DNA of 64,000 nt, taken from the NCBI RefSeq assembly GCF_016862435.1, contig NZ_BOMY01000050.1, forward strand, positions 248,001-312,000, written 5' to 3'. This document shows, piece by piece, positions 48,963 through 56,553 of the stretch. Each line of letters begins with the position of its first letter. Positions within the stretch are counted from its first letter, which is position 1. The notes under the pieces are model-generated. The model did no database searches, was not told the DNA's origin, and saw nothing but the letters and a program-made list of their open reading frames with translations. Position numbers and translations under genes: made by a program. This DNA comes from Paractinoplanes tereljensis. Lineage in GTDB: Bacteria; Actinomycetota; Actinomycetes; Mycobacteriales; Micromonosporaceae.

Positions 48963-51392
48963 TTAGCGTCTTGGTCTGGTTGGAGTGACGGTGGGCAAGC
49001 CGGGGGTTGCGGGCTCCTCCGGCTTGTTGGTCTTGCCGTTGCTCTTCTCGATCACCACGACGCCGCCCTTGATGGTGCGGCCGCTCGGGTTCGTGCCGGC
49101 TGCGGTTCCGGCGGGGCAGGAAGAGTCCGTTTCGCCGCCTACCGTTACGTCGAAGCCTGCGCCCTCCAGGCGGCTTCTGGCGCTGTCGATCGAGTCGCAA
49201 GTGACATCCGGGATCGAGCGCTGGTCGCCTACCGCGATCTTCTTGTTTTCTGGGGTCTTGAACTGGACCTTGGGCTTGCCTTCCATGAAGTCGCCAAGGG
49301 TGTTCCAGACCGCCGGGTTCACGATGCCGTGGGACATGCGGTCGGGGTGGTCCTGGTAATCCGGGTTTACCAAGTAGCCCGCCACCACCAGGGACGTGGT
49401 GCCGGCGATCAGGGCGGCCGTCTTGTCGTGGTCGGTGGTGCCGGTCTTGCCGAAGACTGGGTGCTTTACCTCGCCTCGGGTCTGGCCGGCCGTGGTGCCG
49501 TGGCACTGGCCCAGCTGGGCCGAGTCGCCTACGGGGCAGCGGGCCGCGTCCAGGGCCGCACGCGCGACGTCCTTGCTGGTGGCTCGGATGCAGTGGGACT
49601 TGCCTACGTCCAGCTTTTCGCCGTTCTGGCTGGCGATCTGCTCGATGGGGGTGGGCTCGCAATACATGCCGTCACCGGCCAGGGTGGCGTACGCGTTGGC
49701 CATGTCCAGCGGGGTTGAGGCCGAGACGCCCAGGGTGAAGGCGCCCCACTGGTTGGCCGACACCGGGTCGTTCGCGAACTGGGCGTCGGGGTAGGAGACG
49801 CGGAACTGGACGCCGAAGCGTTTGGCCACCGCGACCACGTTCTCGGCTCCTACCCGCTCCTCCAGGGGCACGAAGAACGTGTTCACCGAGTTACCGAAGC
49901 CGGTCCACATGTTGTAGACGCCGGCTTCGCCCTCGCCCGCGTTGCCGGGGCACCAGAAGTGGGTGCCGTTGCAGGCCGATGGGTTGCTCGAGTCGATGAT
50001 GTAGCCCGACTTGTACTGCTTCGGAGCGTTGATCGTGTAGCCGAGGGGATAGCCCTTTTCCAGGGCGGCGACCATGGTGAACATCTTGAACACCGAGCCG
50101 GCCTGGTAACCGGTGATGTCGCCGCCGCCGCTCAGCAGCGGGTTCGTCGTGTTGGGGTAGGTGCCCCGGACGCCCTTGGCTGCTTTCTTCGGGTCGGACG
50201 ACAGCTTGTTCTGCGGGTTGGACGGGTCGTCCAGCTTGTAGCGGCGGTTGGCCGCCAGCGCGCGCACCTTGCCGTCGCCGGGCTCGACCGCGGCCACCAG
50301 TAGGGCGTCCTTGTCCTTGTCGGAGATCTTGTCGTTGATGTTCTTGCGGGCCGCGTCCTGCGCCTTGATGTCCATCGTCGTGGTGATGCGGTAGCCGCCG
50401 CTCTTTAGGCGACGCTCCCGGTCGTACACCGTCTCGCCGAACTCCTCGCGGCCCATCCACCAGCGGTAGAAGTAGTCGCAGAAGAAGCCCCAGGCGTTCT
50501 TGGCGACCGAGACACAGCCGTTGCCCACCGGCTTGACCTGGCGCGGGATGGCTTCCTTCATCGCCTTGTCGGCCTCGGCCTGGGTGATGACGCCCATCTC
50601 GACCATGCCGGGGATGACGTAGTTGTTGCGGCGCTGGAGGATCTGGTCGTACCCCTCCTGGCTGGTGGGGTTGAAGCTGGTCGGCGCCTTGACCATGCCG
50701 GCCAGCATCGCGGCCTGGCCGATCGTCAGGTCCTTCGGCTTCTTGTTGAAGTAGATCTGGCTGGCGGCGAAAACGCCGTACGCCTGGTTGCCGAACGGCG
50801 CGATGTTCAGGTAGCGCTCGACGATCTGGTCCTTGGAGAGTTCCTTCTCGACCTGAAGCGCGTACTTCATCTCGGTGATCTTGCGCTTCGGCGTGTCCTT
50901 GGTCGCGTCGACCACCTCTTGCGGGTTGGTCGCGGAGTAGGCCAGCGACATGCGCACCCACTGCATGGTGATGGTCGAGGCGCCCTGCTTGGACTTGCCG
51001 TTGTTGTTGCTGACCATCGCGCGGGCGACGCCCTTGAGGTCGACGCCGTTGTGGTGGTAAAACTCTCGGTCCTCGGCCGCGATGATCGCCGCCGGCATGT
51101 ACTTCGACATGTCCTTCAGCGGTACGTCGCTGCGGAACTCGTCGTAGAACTGCGCCACCTGGGTCTTGTTGTCGGACGCATAGATGCGCGTGATCTGCGG
51201 GGAGCTGAAGTCCTTGAGCTCACTGGGCAGGTCGGCGAACGTCTGGCCGCCGGCTTTCGCGGCCAGCCCGGACATCGCGGCGGCGGGGAAAGCGGCGGCC
51301 GCGACGACGACGCCGGCGAGTAATCCGCAGATCAGCAACGACGTCGCATTGGCGAAGATGTTGTGATCGCGTCTGCGCATCCAGGAGGTCAC
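48963..51392 (-). CDS. ponA: Class A penicillin-binding protein with PASTA domain
   Basis: An 809-residue bifunctional peptidoglycan synthase. One membrane anchor lies near residues 14-40. The glycosyltransferase domain has EDREFYHHNGVD and QGASTITMQ. The transpeptidase domain has the serine motif GSVFKMF, then GNSVNTF and GKTGTTDHD. A single PASTA domain (IPDVTCDSIDSARSRLEGAGF) and a Lys/Pro tail follow. It matches PonA2 of mycobacteria in gene context, next to a whiB4/wblA gene and two ArsA-like ATPases. The GTG at 51392 or the ATG at 51380 may start it. Confidence 0.95.
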   Translation of the reverse strand: MTSWMRRRDHNIFANATSLLICGLLAGVVVAAAAFPAAAMSGLAAKAGGQTFADLPSELKDFSSPQITRIYASDNKTQVAQFYDEFRSDVPLKDMSKYMPAAIIAAEDREFYHHNGVDLKGVARAMVSNNNGKSKQGASTITMQWVRMSLAYSATNPQEVVDATKDTPKRKITEMKYALQVEKELSKDQIVERYLNIAPFGNQAYGVFAASQIYFNKKPKDLTIGQAAMLAGMVKAPTSFNPTSQEGYDQILQRRNNYVIPGMVEMGVITQAEADKAMKEAIPRQVKPVGNGCVSVAKNAWGFFCDYFYRWWMGREEFGETVYDRERRLKSGGYRITTTMDIKAQDAARKNINDKISDKDKDALLVAAVEPGDGKVRALAANRRYKLDDPSNPQNKLSSDPKKAAKGVRGTYPNTTNPLLSGGGDITGYQAGSVFKMFTMVAALEKGYPLGYTINAPKQYKSGYIIDSSNPSACNGTHFWCPGNAGEGEAGVYNMWTGFGNSVNTFFVPLEERVGAENVVAVAKRFGVQFRVSYPDAQFANDPVSANQWGAFTLGVSASTPLDMANAYATLAGDGMYCEPTPIEQIASQNGEKLDVGKSHCIRATSKDVARAALDAARCPVGDSAQLGQCHGTTAGQTRGEVKHPVFGKTGTTDHDKTAALIAGTTSLVVAGYLVNPDYQDHPDRMSHGIVNPAVWNTLGDFMEGKPKVQFKTPENKKIAVGDQRSIPDVTCDSIDSARSRLEGAGFDVTVGGETDSSCPAGTAAGTNPSGRTIKGGVVVIEKSNGKTNKPEEPATPGLPTVTPTRPRR

Positions 51393-51675
51393 CTGAGCAG
51401 GGTACGCGAAGAGCGTGCGAGGTCACCCGTGGAGAACCCCGAATCATTGTGCCCCGTTAAAGACCGCTTCGGCCGATGTTTGCGACAACTGAGTCGAGGC
51501 CTTTGCCCAGGTAGATCCGATAGTCCCGGCCTGTGAGTATTTGAGGGACAACGTTGCGTAATCGCCCGACTACAGAGCATGATGGTGCGGCGAGCTATCG
51601 CGGGACGTCTGCAGTGCTTGGGGGGACATAAGCCAGCAGGCGTCAGGGGGTGAACGCAAGGGGGGACGTGTACAG
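51393..51675. other. 283-base divergent control region of ponA and wblA
   Basis: No gene. It must hold both promoters. The wblA side has several G-runs, including GGGGGG shortly before the start codon, that serve as its ribosome site. No clear operator could be identified by eye. Confidence 0.4.
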
Positions 51676-51978
51676 ATGGGGATGATCAGCGACTGGCCGA
51701 GCATGGCGGCATGTCAGAGTGGCGACCCTGACGCGCTGTTCGTGCAGGGCGCCGAGCAGAACGTGGCGAAGAGGATCTGCCGCAGCTGCCCGGTCCGCTA
51801 CGAGTGCCTCGCCGATGCCCTGGACAACCGGATCGAGTTCGGCGTCTGGGGCGGTATGACGGAACGGGAGCGGCGAGCCCTGCTGCGCCGCCACCCGCAC
51901 GTGGCGAGCTGGCGGAAGATGTTCGAGGCCGCGCTGCGCGAGAAGAACGCCGACAAGGTGCTCGTTCCGACCCGCTGA
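51676..51978 (+). CDS. wblA: WhiB-family iron-sulfur regulator, WblA/WhiB4 type
   Basis: A 100-residue WhiB-like protein. The four cluster-binding cysteines are at 13, 35, 38 and 44 (C-x21-C-x2-C-x5-C), and the GVWGGMTERERR turn and a basic C-terminal tail follow. WblA in Streptomyces represses antibiotic production and controls sporulation; WhiB4 in mycobacteria senses redox state. The assignment rests on the neighbours, which match the wblA/whiB4 locus (PBP gene upstream, two ArsA-type ATPase genes downstream). It starts at ATG 51676; ATG 51682 is also possible. The gap to the convergent ATPase gene is two bases. Confidence 0.92.
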   Translation: MGMISDWPSMAACQSGDPDALFVQGAEQNVAKRICRSCPVRYECLADALDNRIEFGVWGGMTERERRALLRRHPHVASWRKMFEAALREKNADKVLVPTR

Positions 51979-51980
51979 AC

Positions 51981-53132
51981 TCAGCCGGTATGGCCGGCGA
52001 GCAATGCGCCGATCGTCCGCAGCCCGTCGACGTCATGAACGTCGGCGGGCTGCGCAGTGACCGCCACCGACGGGACCGACGGGAACTCGTCGGTGAAATT
52101 GGCGGCCACTCGCACTTCCCGTTCGGTCTGCCGCATCAGCGCGGCATGCACCCGGAGCGCGTCCGAGGTCATCTGCTGGTCGCCGATCGCCGCGAGAACG
52201 TCCGCGGCCTCCTCGCTGCGTTGCACGGACAGTGACGAGGCGGCCGAATCGTGCATCCGGTTGAGCACCAGCCCGCCGAGCGGCATCTTCTCCGCCACCA
52301 GGCGTTCCGCGAAGTAGGCCACCTCCCGGACCGCGTCCCGTTCCGGGGCCGCGACCAGCAGGAACGAGGTCTGCGGGTCCTGCAGGATGCGGTACGTCTC
52401 GTCGGCGCGATGCCGGAAGCCGCCGAACATCGAGTCGAGCGCCGCCACGAAGCCCGACAGGTCGGTCAGCAGCTGGGCGCCCAGGACCTTTTGCACGGCC
52501 CGGGAGAACAGCCCGAACGAGGCGGTGACCAGGCTGAACATGCTCTTGCCGGAGCGCGCCGGGGCCAGCAGCAGGCGCAGCATCCGGCCGTCCAGGAAGC
52601 GGGACAGGCGGGCCGGCGCGTCCAGGAAGTCGAGCGCCGACCGGGACGGCGGGGTGTCCACCACGATCAGGTCCCACTCGTCGGTGGCCCGCAGCTGACC
52701 CAGTTTCTCCATCGCCATGTATTCCTGGGTGCCGGCGAAGGTCGAGCTCATGGCCTGGTAGAACGGGTTCGCGAAGATCTCGGCGGCGCGCTGCGGCGTG
52801 GTGTGCTGCTGCACCACCTCGTCGAAGGTGCGCTTCATGTCGAGCATCATCGCGTGCAGCTCGCCGCCGTTCTCGGCGTCGATGCCCTTGACCTGGCGGG
52901 GAGTGTTGTCGAGCTCGCTGAGCCCCATCGACTGGGCCAGCCGGCGGGCCGGGTCGATGGTCAGCACCACCGTGCGGCGCCCGTGCACCTCGGCCGCCCG
53001 CACGCCGAGAGCGGCCGCGGTGGTCGTCTTGCCGACCCCACCCGCGCCGCAGCACACGATGATCCGGGTGGACGGGTCAGCGAGCAGACCGTCCACGTCG
53101 AGGCGAGGGGTGTCTTGCGGTAGGGGCACCAT
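51981..53132 (-). CDS. ArsA-family ATPase (second of pair)
   Basis: A 383-residue deviant-Walker ATPase. The P-loop GAGGVGKTTTAAALG is near residue 29, and LTIDPARRLAQS and VVDTPPSRSALDFLD are the switch regions. The later part is helical. In actinobacteria the two adjacent ArsA/GET3-like proteins are called anion-transporting ATPases and probably form a heterodimer. In mycobacteria the pair has been linked to redox homeostasis. No arsenical transporter gene is present, so a role in arsenic export is unlikely. Confidence 0.92.
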   Translation of the reverse strand: MVPLPQDTPRLDVDGLLADPSTRIIVCCGAGGVGKTTTAAALGVRAAEVHGRRTVVLTIDPARRLAQSMGLSELDNTPRQVKGIDAENGGELHAMMLDMKRTFDEVVQQHTTPQRAAEIFANPFYQAMSSTFAGTQEYMAMEKLGQLRATDEWDLIVVDTPPSRSALDFLDAPARLSRFLDGRMLRLLLAPARSGKSMFSLVTASFGLFSRAVQKVLGAQLLTDLSGFVAALDSMFGGFRHRADETYRILQDPQTSFLLVAAPERDAVREVAYFAERLVAEKMPLGGLVLNRMHDSAASSLSVQRSEEAADVLAAIGDQQMTSDALRVHAALMRQTEREVRVAANFTDEFPSVPSVAVTAQPADVHDVDGLRTIGALLAGHTG

Positions 53133-53156
53133 TCGAGCGTACTGAGGCGTAACCGG

Positions 53157-54113
53157 TCACGCCTGCATGAGTGACGAAGCAAGCTCGTCCAGTGCGTCAC
53201 GGTCGATGCCACCCGGGAGCAGCGGCAATTCGATCACCGGCCGGCCGGCCTCGGCCAGCTCGGCGCGCAGCGACTCCTCCAGCTCACGCCGGGTGAGATA
53301 GGCCTTCGCCTCGGCCGCCAGCCCGTTGACGGTGGTCGCGTCGGTCGGCAGCCCGGCCTCGGCCAGACCCCGTTTGAGCTCGGCCTTGGTCACCTTGCCG
53401 GTGGCGAGCAGCGCCGGGCGGGCGTTGTTCACGATGATCCGGCCGACCGAGATGTTCAGCGCCTGCAGCTCGGCGATGGCGTCCAAGGTCTCCTGCACCG
53501 GCATCTCCTCGAGCAGGGTGACCACGTGCACCGAGGTGATCGGCGAGCGCAACAGGGAGGCCACGCCGTCGCTCTGCGTCTTGATCGGGCCCATCTTGGC
53601 GAGCTTCGCGGTCTCGGCCGTGACGTTCAGGAAGCGGCCGATCCGGCCGGTGGGCGGCGCGTCCAGCACCACGGCGTCGTAGATGCGCCTGCCGTCCTGG
53701 GAGCGGGTGGTCGCCTCCTTGACCTTGCCGGTGAGCAGCACGTCGCGCAGGCCCGGCGCGATGGTGGTGGCGAAGTCGATGGCGCCCACCTTGCGCAGCG
53801 CCCGGCCGGCCGCGCCCAGGTGGTAGAACATGTCCAGATATTCGAGGAGGGCTTCCTCCGGGTCCACGGCCAGCGCACGCACGTCACCACCGCCGGCCAC
53901 CTGGGCGATCCGCAACTCCTTGTAGGGCAACGGCTCGACCTCGAAGAGCTGGGCGATGCCCTGCCGGCCCTCGACCTCGACGAGCAGCGTGCGGCGCCCG
54001 CCCGCGGCCAGGCCGAGCGCGAGCGCGGCGGCCACCGTGGTCTTGCCGGTGCCACCCTTGCCGGTGACGACGTGCAGCCGTGCCGGCCATTTGTTGTTGA
54101 CGTGCTCGCCCAT
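53157..54113 (-). CDS. ArsA-family ATPase (first of pair)
   Basis: A 318-residue ATPase with P-loop GKGGTGKTTVAAALALG near residue 18 and switch segment VVLDAPPTGRIGRFL. It is the partner of the next gene (24 bases downstream). The ATG at 54113 is chosen because the family starts shortly before the P-loop; the frame stays open upstream through the neighbouring gene's antisense phase. Its C-terminal half lacks the metal-binding cysteine triad of true ArsA. Confidence 0.92.
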   Translation of the reverse strand: MGEHVNNKWPARLHVVTGKGGTGKTTVAAALALGLAAGGRRTLLVEVEGRQGIAQLFEVEPLPYKELRIAQVAGGGDVRALAVDPEEALLEYLDMFYHLGAAGRALRKVGAIDFATTIAPGLRDVLLTGKVKEATTRSQDGRRIYDAVVLDAPPTGRIGRFLNVTAETAKLAKMGPIKTQSDGVASLLRSPITSVHVVTLLEEMPVQETLDAIAELQALNISVGRIIVNNARPALLATGKVTKAELKRGLAEAGLPTDATTVNGLAAEAKAYLTRRELEESLRAELAEAGRPVIELPLLPGGIDRDALDELASSLMQA

Positions 54114-54136
54114 GACATCCACGGTACGACCAGGGG

Positions 54137-54922
54137 TCAGCCGGCCACTTCGCAGACCAGCCAGCCGGTCTTGCGGATCACCGTGAACTCGAGGTCTTGT
54201 TTGGCGGTCTTCTCGTCGGCGGTAGACAGGGTGAGCTGCACCGACACCAGGGCGCGGTCTTCCCCGGAGCTGGACACGGTCGGCTCCTCCCACCGGTAGA
54301 CCGGGTCGGTGTAGCCGTCCGAATAGCTTTTGATCTCGGCCACCCGGTCGGCGAGTTTCGTCTGGTCGCGGGCCTCCCGGCAGACCAGATCGTCGGCGGC
54401 GGACGCGTCCTGCTGGGTGTAGACGGCGGTCAGGAAGCGGTTGACCGCGGTGGCCGGGTCGGGCGATCCCGGGTTGTCGGCGTCGCGCAGCAGGAAATAG
54501 GCGGACACCGCACCGCCGGCGCAGAGCAGCAGGGTGGCGGCGAGCGCCAGGGACACCCAGACCGCGCCTCGGCGGCCTTTCTTCTCCTCGGCCGGGAGCG
54601 GGGTGGGCGGCGTGTGCCAGATCGGCTCGGGCTGCGGCTGATGCCAGCCCGCATTTTCCGGCGGCTGGGTCTGCCACTGGCCGGGCGCCTCGTGCTGGGC
54701 GTGCCACGGCGCGGCCGGCGCGATCACCTGGGTGTACTCGTCCGGGGTGTGCTCGGCCGGGACCACCGGCATGCTCGCGGTGGGCGCCTCGTCGGGGTAT
54801 GCGCCCGGGGGCGGCCACGCGCCGGGGGACGCCTCCGGCGGGGCGTCGATGAAGTCGGCGCCGGGCGACGGCACGGGTGCGGGCTCCGGGTTACCCGGGT
54901 AGCCGCCCTGCGCGTGCGTCAT
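54137..54922 (-). CDS. Membrane protein with Pro-rich cytoplasmic tail and small outer domain
   Basis: A 261-residue single-pass protein. Residues 1-115 are Pro/Ala/Gln-rich and cytoplasmic. A basic KKGRRG precedes one membrane helix (AVWVSLALAATLLLCAGGAVSAYFLL, about 120-146). The outer part (about 155-261) resembles DUF4878/Mce-associated lumazine-like folds (AVNRFLTAVYTQQDASAADDLVC and later strands). GGAGGG precedes the ATG at 54922. It lies directly upstream of the ATPase pair on the same strand. Confidence 0.8.
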   Translation of the reverse strand: MTHAQGGYPGNPEPAPVPSPGADFIDAPPEASPGAWPPPGAYPDEAPTASMPVVPAEHTPDEYTQVIAPAAPWHAQHEAPGQWQTQPPENAGWHQPQPEPIWHTPPTPLPAEEKKGRRGAVWVSLALAATLLLCAGGAVSAYFLLRDADNPGSPDPATAVNRFLTAVYTQQDASAADDLVCREARDQTKLADRVAEIKSYSDGYTDPVYRWEEPTVSSSGEDRALVSVQLTLSTADEKTAKQDLEFTVIRKTGWLVCEVAG

Positions 54923-55026
54923 GTCGCCCTCCGTGATCTCTTTCGGTAGGTATCAGCCTAACCAAGCGGACCCTCGCGCGGGCCCTAAGCTGGCCCGGTA
55001 CCCGACGATTAGGGAGTATGCAGGCG

Positions 55027-55182
55027 ATGCAGAAGTGGGAGTACGTGACCGTGCCCCTGCTGGTCCACGCGACCAAGCAGATCCTCGACAACTGGGGCGA
55101 GGACGGCTGGGAGCTGGTCCAGGTCGTTCCCGGACCGAACCCGGAGCAACTGATCGCATATATGAAGCGGCCGAAGTCGTGA
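55027..55182 (+). CDS. DUF4177 family small protein
   Basis: A 51-residue protein (MQKWEYVTVPLLVHATKQIL ...) of the DUF4177 family, recognised by the K-W-E-Y start and the DGWELVQVVP motif. AGGGAG ten bases upstream supports the ATG at 55027; an ATG at 55018 is too close to that site. Its stop overlaps the start of the RidA gene (GTGA), so they are coupled. The family's role is unknown, though it is widely kept in actinobacteria beside this RidA gene. Confidence 0.85.
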   Translation: MQKWEYVTVPLLVHATKQILDNWGEDGWELVQVVPGPNPEQLIAYMKRPKS

Positions 55183-55664
55183 CCACGCCGCTTGCGGGCG
55201 AGGGCGGCGTCGACGCGTACGAGCGGCTGGCCGAGCTCGGCCTGACGCTGCCGCCGGTGGTTCCGCCGGTGGCGGCCTATCTGCCGGCGGTTCAATCCGG
55301 CAATTACGTGTACGTCTCGGGGCAGCTCCCGATGGTCGAGGGCAAGCTCGCCGCGACCGGCAAGGTGGGCGCCGAGGTGACCGCCGAGCAGGGTGCCGAC
55401 CTGGCTCGGATCTGTGCCCTGAACGCGCTGGCCGCGATCGAGTCGCTGGTCGGCCTCGGCCGGCTCGTGAAGATCGTCAAGGTGACCGGGTTCGTGGCGT
55501 CGGCTCCCGGTTTCACCGGTCAGCCGGTCGTGATCAACGGGGCCTCCAACCTGTTCGGCGACGTTCTCGGTGAGCAGGGCACGCACGCGCGCAGCGCGGT
55601 CGGCGTGGCTGAACTTCCGCTGAATGCGCCGGTCGAGGTCGAGGTCATCGCCGAGGTTCAGTAG
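55179..55664 (+). CDS. RidA/YjgF family protein
   Basis: A 161-residue member of the RidA superfamily, which hydrolyses reactive enamine/imine intermediates such as 2-aminoacrylate. The segments NYVYVSGQLPM, RICALNALAAIESLVG and VVKVTGFV-like strand fit, but the catalytic arginine position of classical RidA is not clearly matched. It is therefore probably the long subfamily with unknown activity. The GTG at 55179 overlaps the DUF4177 stop. Confidence 0.88.
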   Translation: MTTPLAGEGGVDAYERLAELGLTLPPVVPPVAAYLPAVQSGNYVYVSGQLPMVEGKLAATGKVGAEVTAEQGADLARICALNALAAIESLVGLGRLVKIVKVTGFVASAPGFTGQPVVINGASNLFGDVLGEQGTHARSAVGVAELPLNAPVEVEVIAEVQ

Positions 55665-55724
55665 AAAGGTTGCTCAGCGTGACCTGAGCGGCGGCTGAGA
55701 TCGCACATCCGGTCCTCGGCTCAA

Positions 55725-55759
55725 CCCCCATGCACGACGTACGATTTCGTGCATGGGGG
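55725..55759. promoter_or_regulatory. Perfect 13-bp inverted repeat around the -10 box and start codon of the MBL gene
   Basis: CCCCCATGCACGA (55725-55737) and TCGTGCATGGGGG (55747-55759) are perfect inverted copies nine bases apart. The TACGAT box (55740-55745) lies in the centre and ends seven bases before the ATG at 55753, which is inside the right arm. It looks like an operator sitting on a leaderless promoter. Confidence 0.65.
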
Positions 55760-56553
55760 GTGCTGCGGACGACGGCCTGCCGGGCTGGGTGACGCTGCTG
55801 CGCGCCCCGAACCCCGGACCGATGACGCTTGACGGCACCAACACGTGGGTGCTGCGCGCGCCCGGCGAGACCTTCGGCGTGGTGATCGACCCCGGTCCGC
55901 TGGACGAGTCGCACCTGGCCAGGATCGCCGAATACGGCCCCTTTCGCTCCATTCTGATTACGCACGGTCACTATGACCATGTCGAGGGCGCGGCCCGGCT
56001 GTCCGGCCTGCTCGGTGGAACCCCGGTGCTGGCGGCCGATGCCGAGCATGGCGAGCCCTTCGATGGGCACCTCGACGTCAGCGATGGCCTCCATCTGCAG
56101 AAAATCGACACTCCCGGACACACTGCTGATTCCGTGTGTTTTCTGATCGAACACGGGAATACCCGGGCGATGTTCACCGGAGATACGATTCTCGGCCGTG
56201 GCTCGACCGTAGTGGCGGCCCCGGACGGCGATCTGGGCTCGTACCTGTCGAGTCTCGAGACGCTCACGGCGTACCCACATGTTTTGATGTTGCCTGGTCA
56301 TGGCCCGGCGCAGGACGACGTGGCCGTTCTTGCGCGGGGTTATCTCGATCATCGGCGAGAGCGGCTTGCCCAGGTCGAGGCGGCCATTGCGGCCGGCGCG
56401 GAGACCCCGGAACAGGTTGTTGATCTCGTTTATCCGGACATCGAGCCAGCCATCCGGTTTGCGGCGATCTTCTCGGCCAAAGCGCAGCTCGATTACCTCC
56501 GTCACAGAAATCGGGAATCAGGAACAAGGGCCGACGGGTTGGATGGGCTGTGA
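55753..56553 (+). CDS. Metallo-beta-lactamase-fold hydrolase
   Basis: A 266-residue MBL-fold enzyme. The zinc motif is THGHYDHVEG near residue 75, with a further histidine in TPGHTADS, aspartate in FTGDTILGRGST, and a late histidine in LPGHGPAQDD. The winged C-terminal region of the LACTB2/glyoxalase-II-like branch follows. There is no signal peptide. The gene appears leaderless and has a 13-bp inverted repeat at its start. Its stop overlaps the start of the cyclase gene by four bases (GTGA). Confidence 0.9.
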   Translation: MGGAADDGLPGWVTLLRAPNPGPMTLDGTNTWVLRAPGETFGVVIDPGPLDESHLARIAEYGPFRSILITHGHYDHVEGAARLSGLLGGTPVLAADAEHGEPFDGHLDVSDGLHLQKIDTPGHTADSVCFLIEHGNTRAMFTGDTILGRGSTVVAAPDGDLGSYLSSLETLTAYPHVLMLPGHGPAQDDVAVLARGYLDHRRERLAQVEAAIAAGAETPEQVVDLVYPDIEPAIRFAAIFSAKAQLDYLRHRNRESGTRADGLDGL

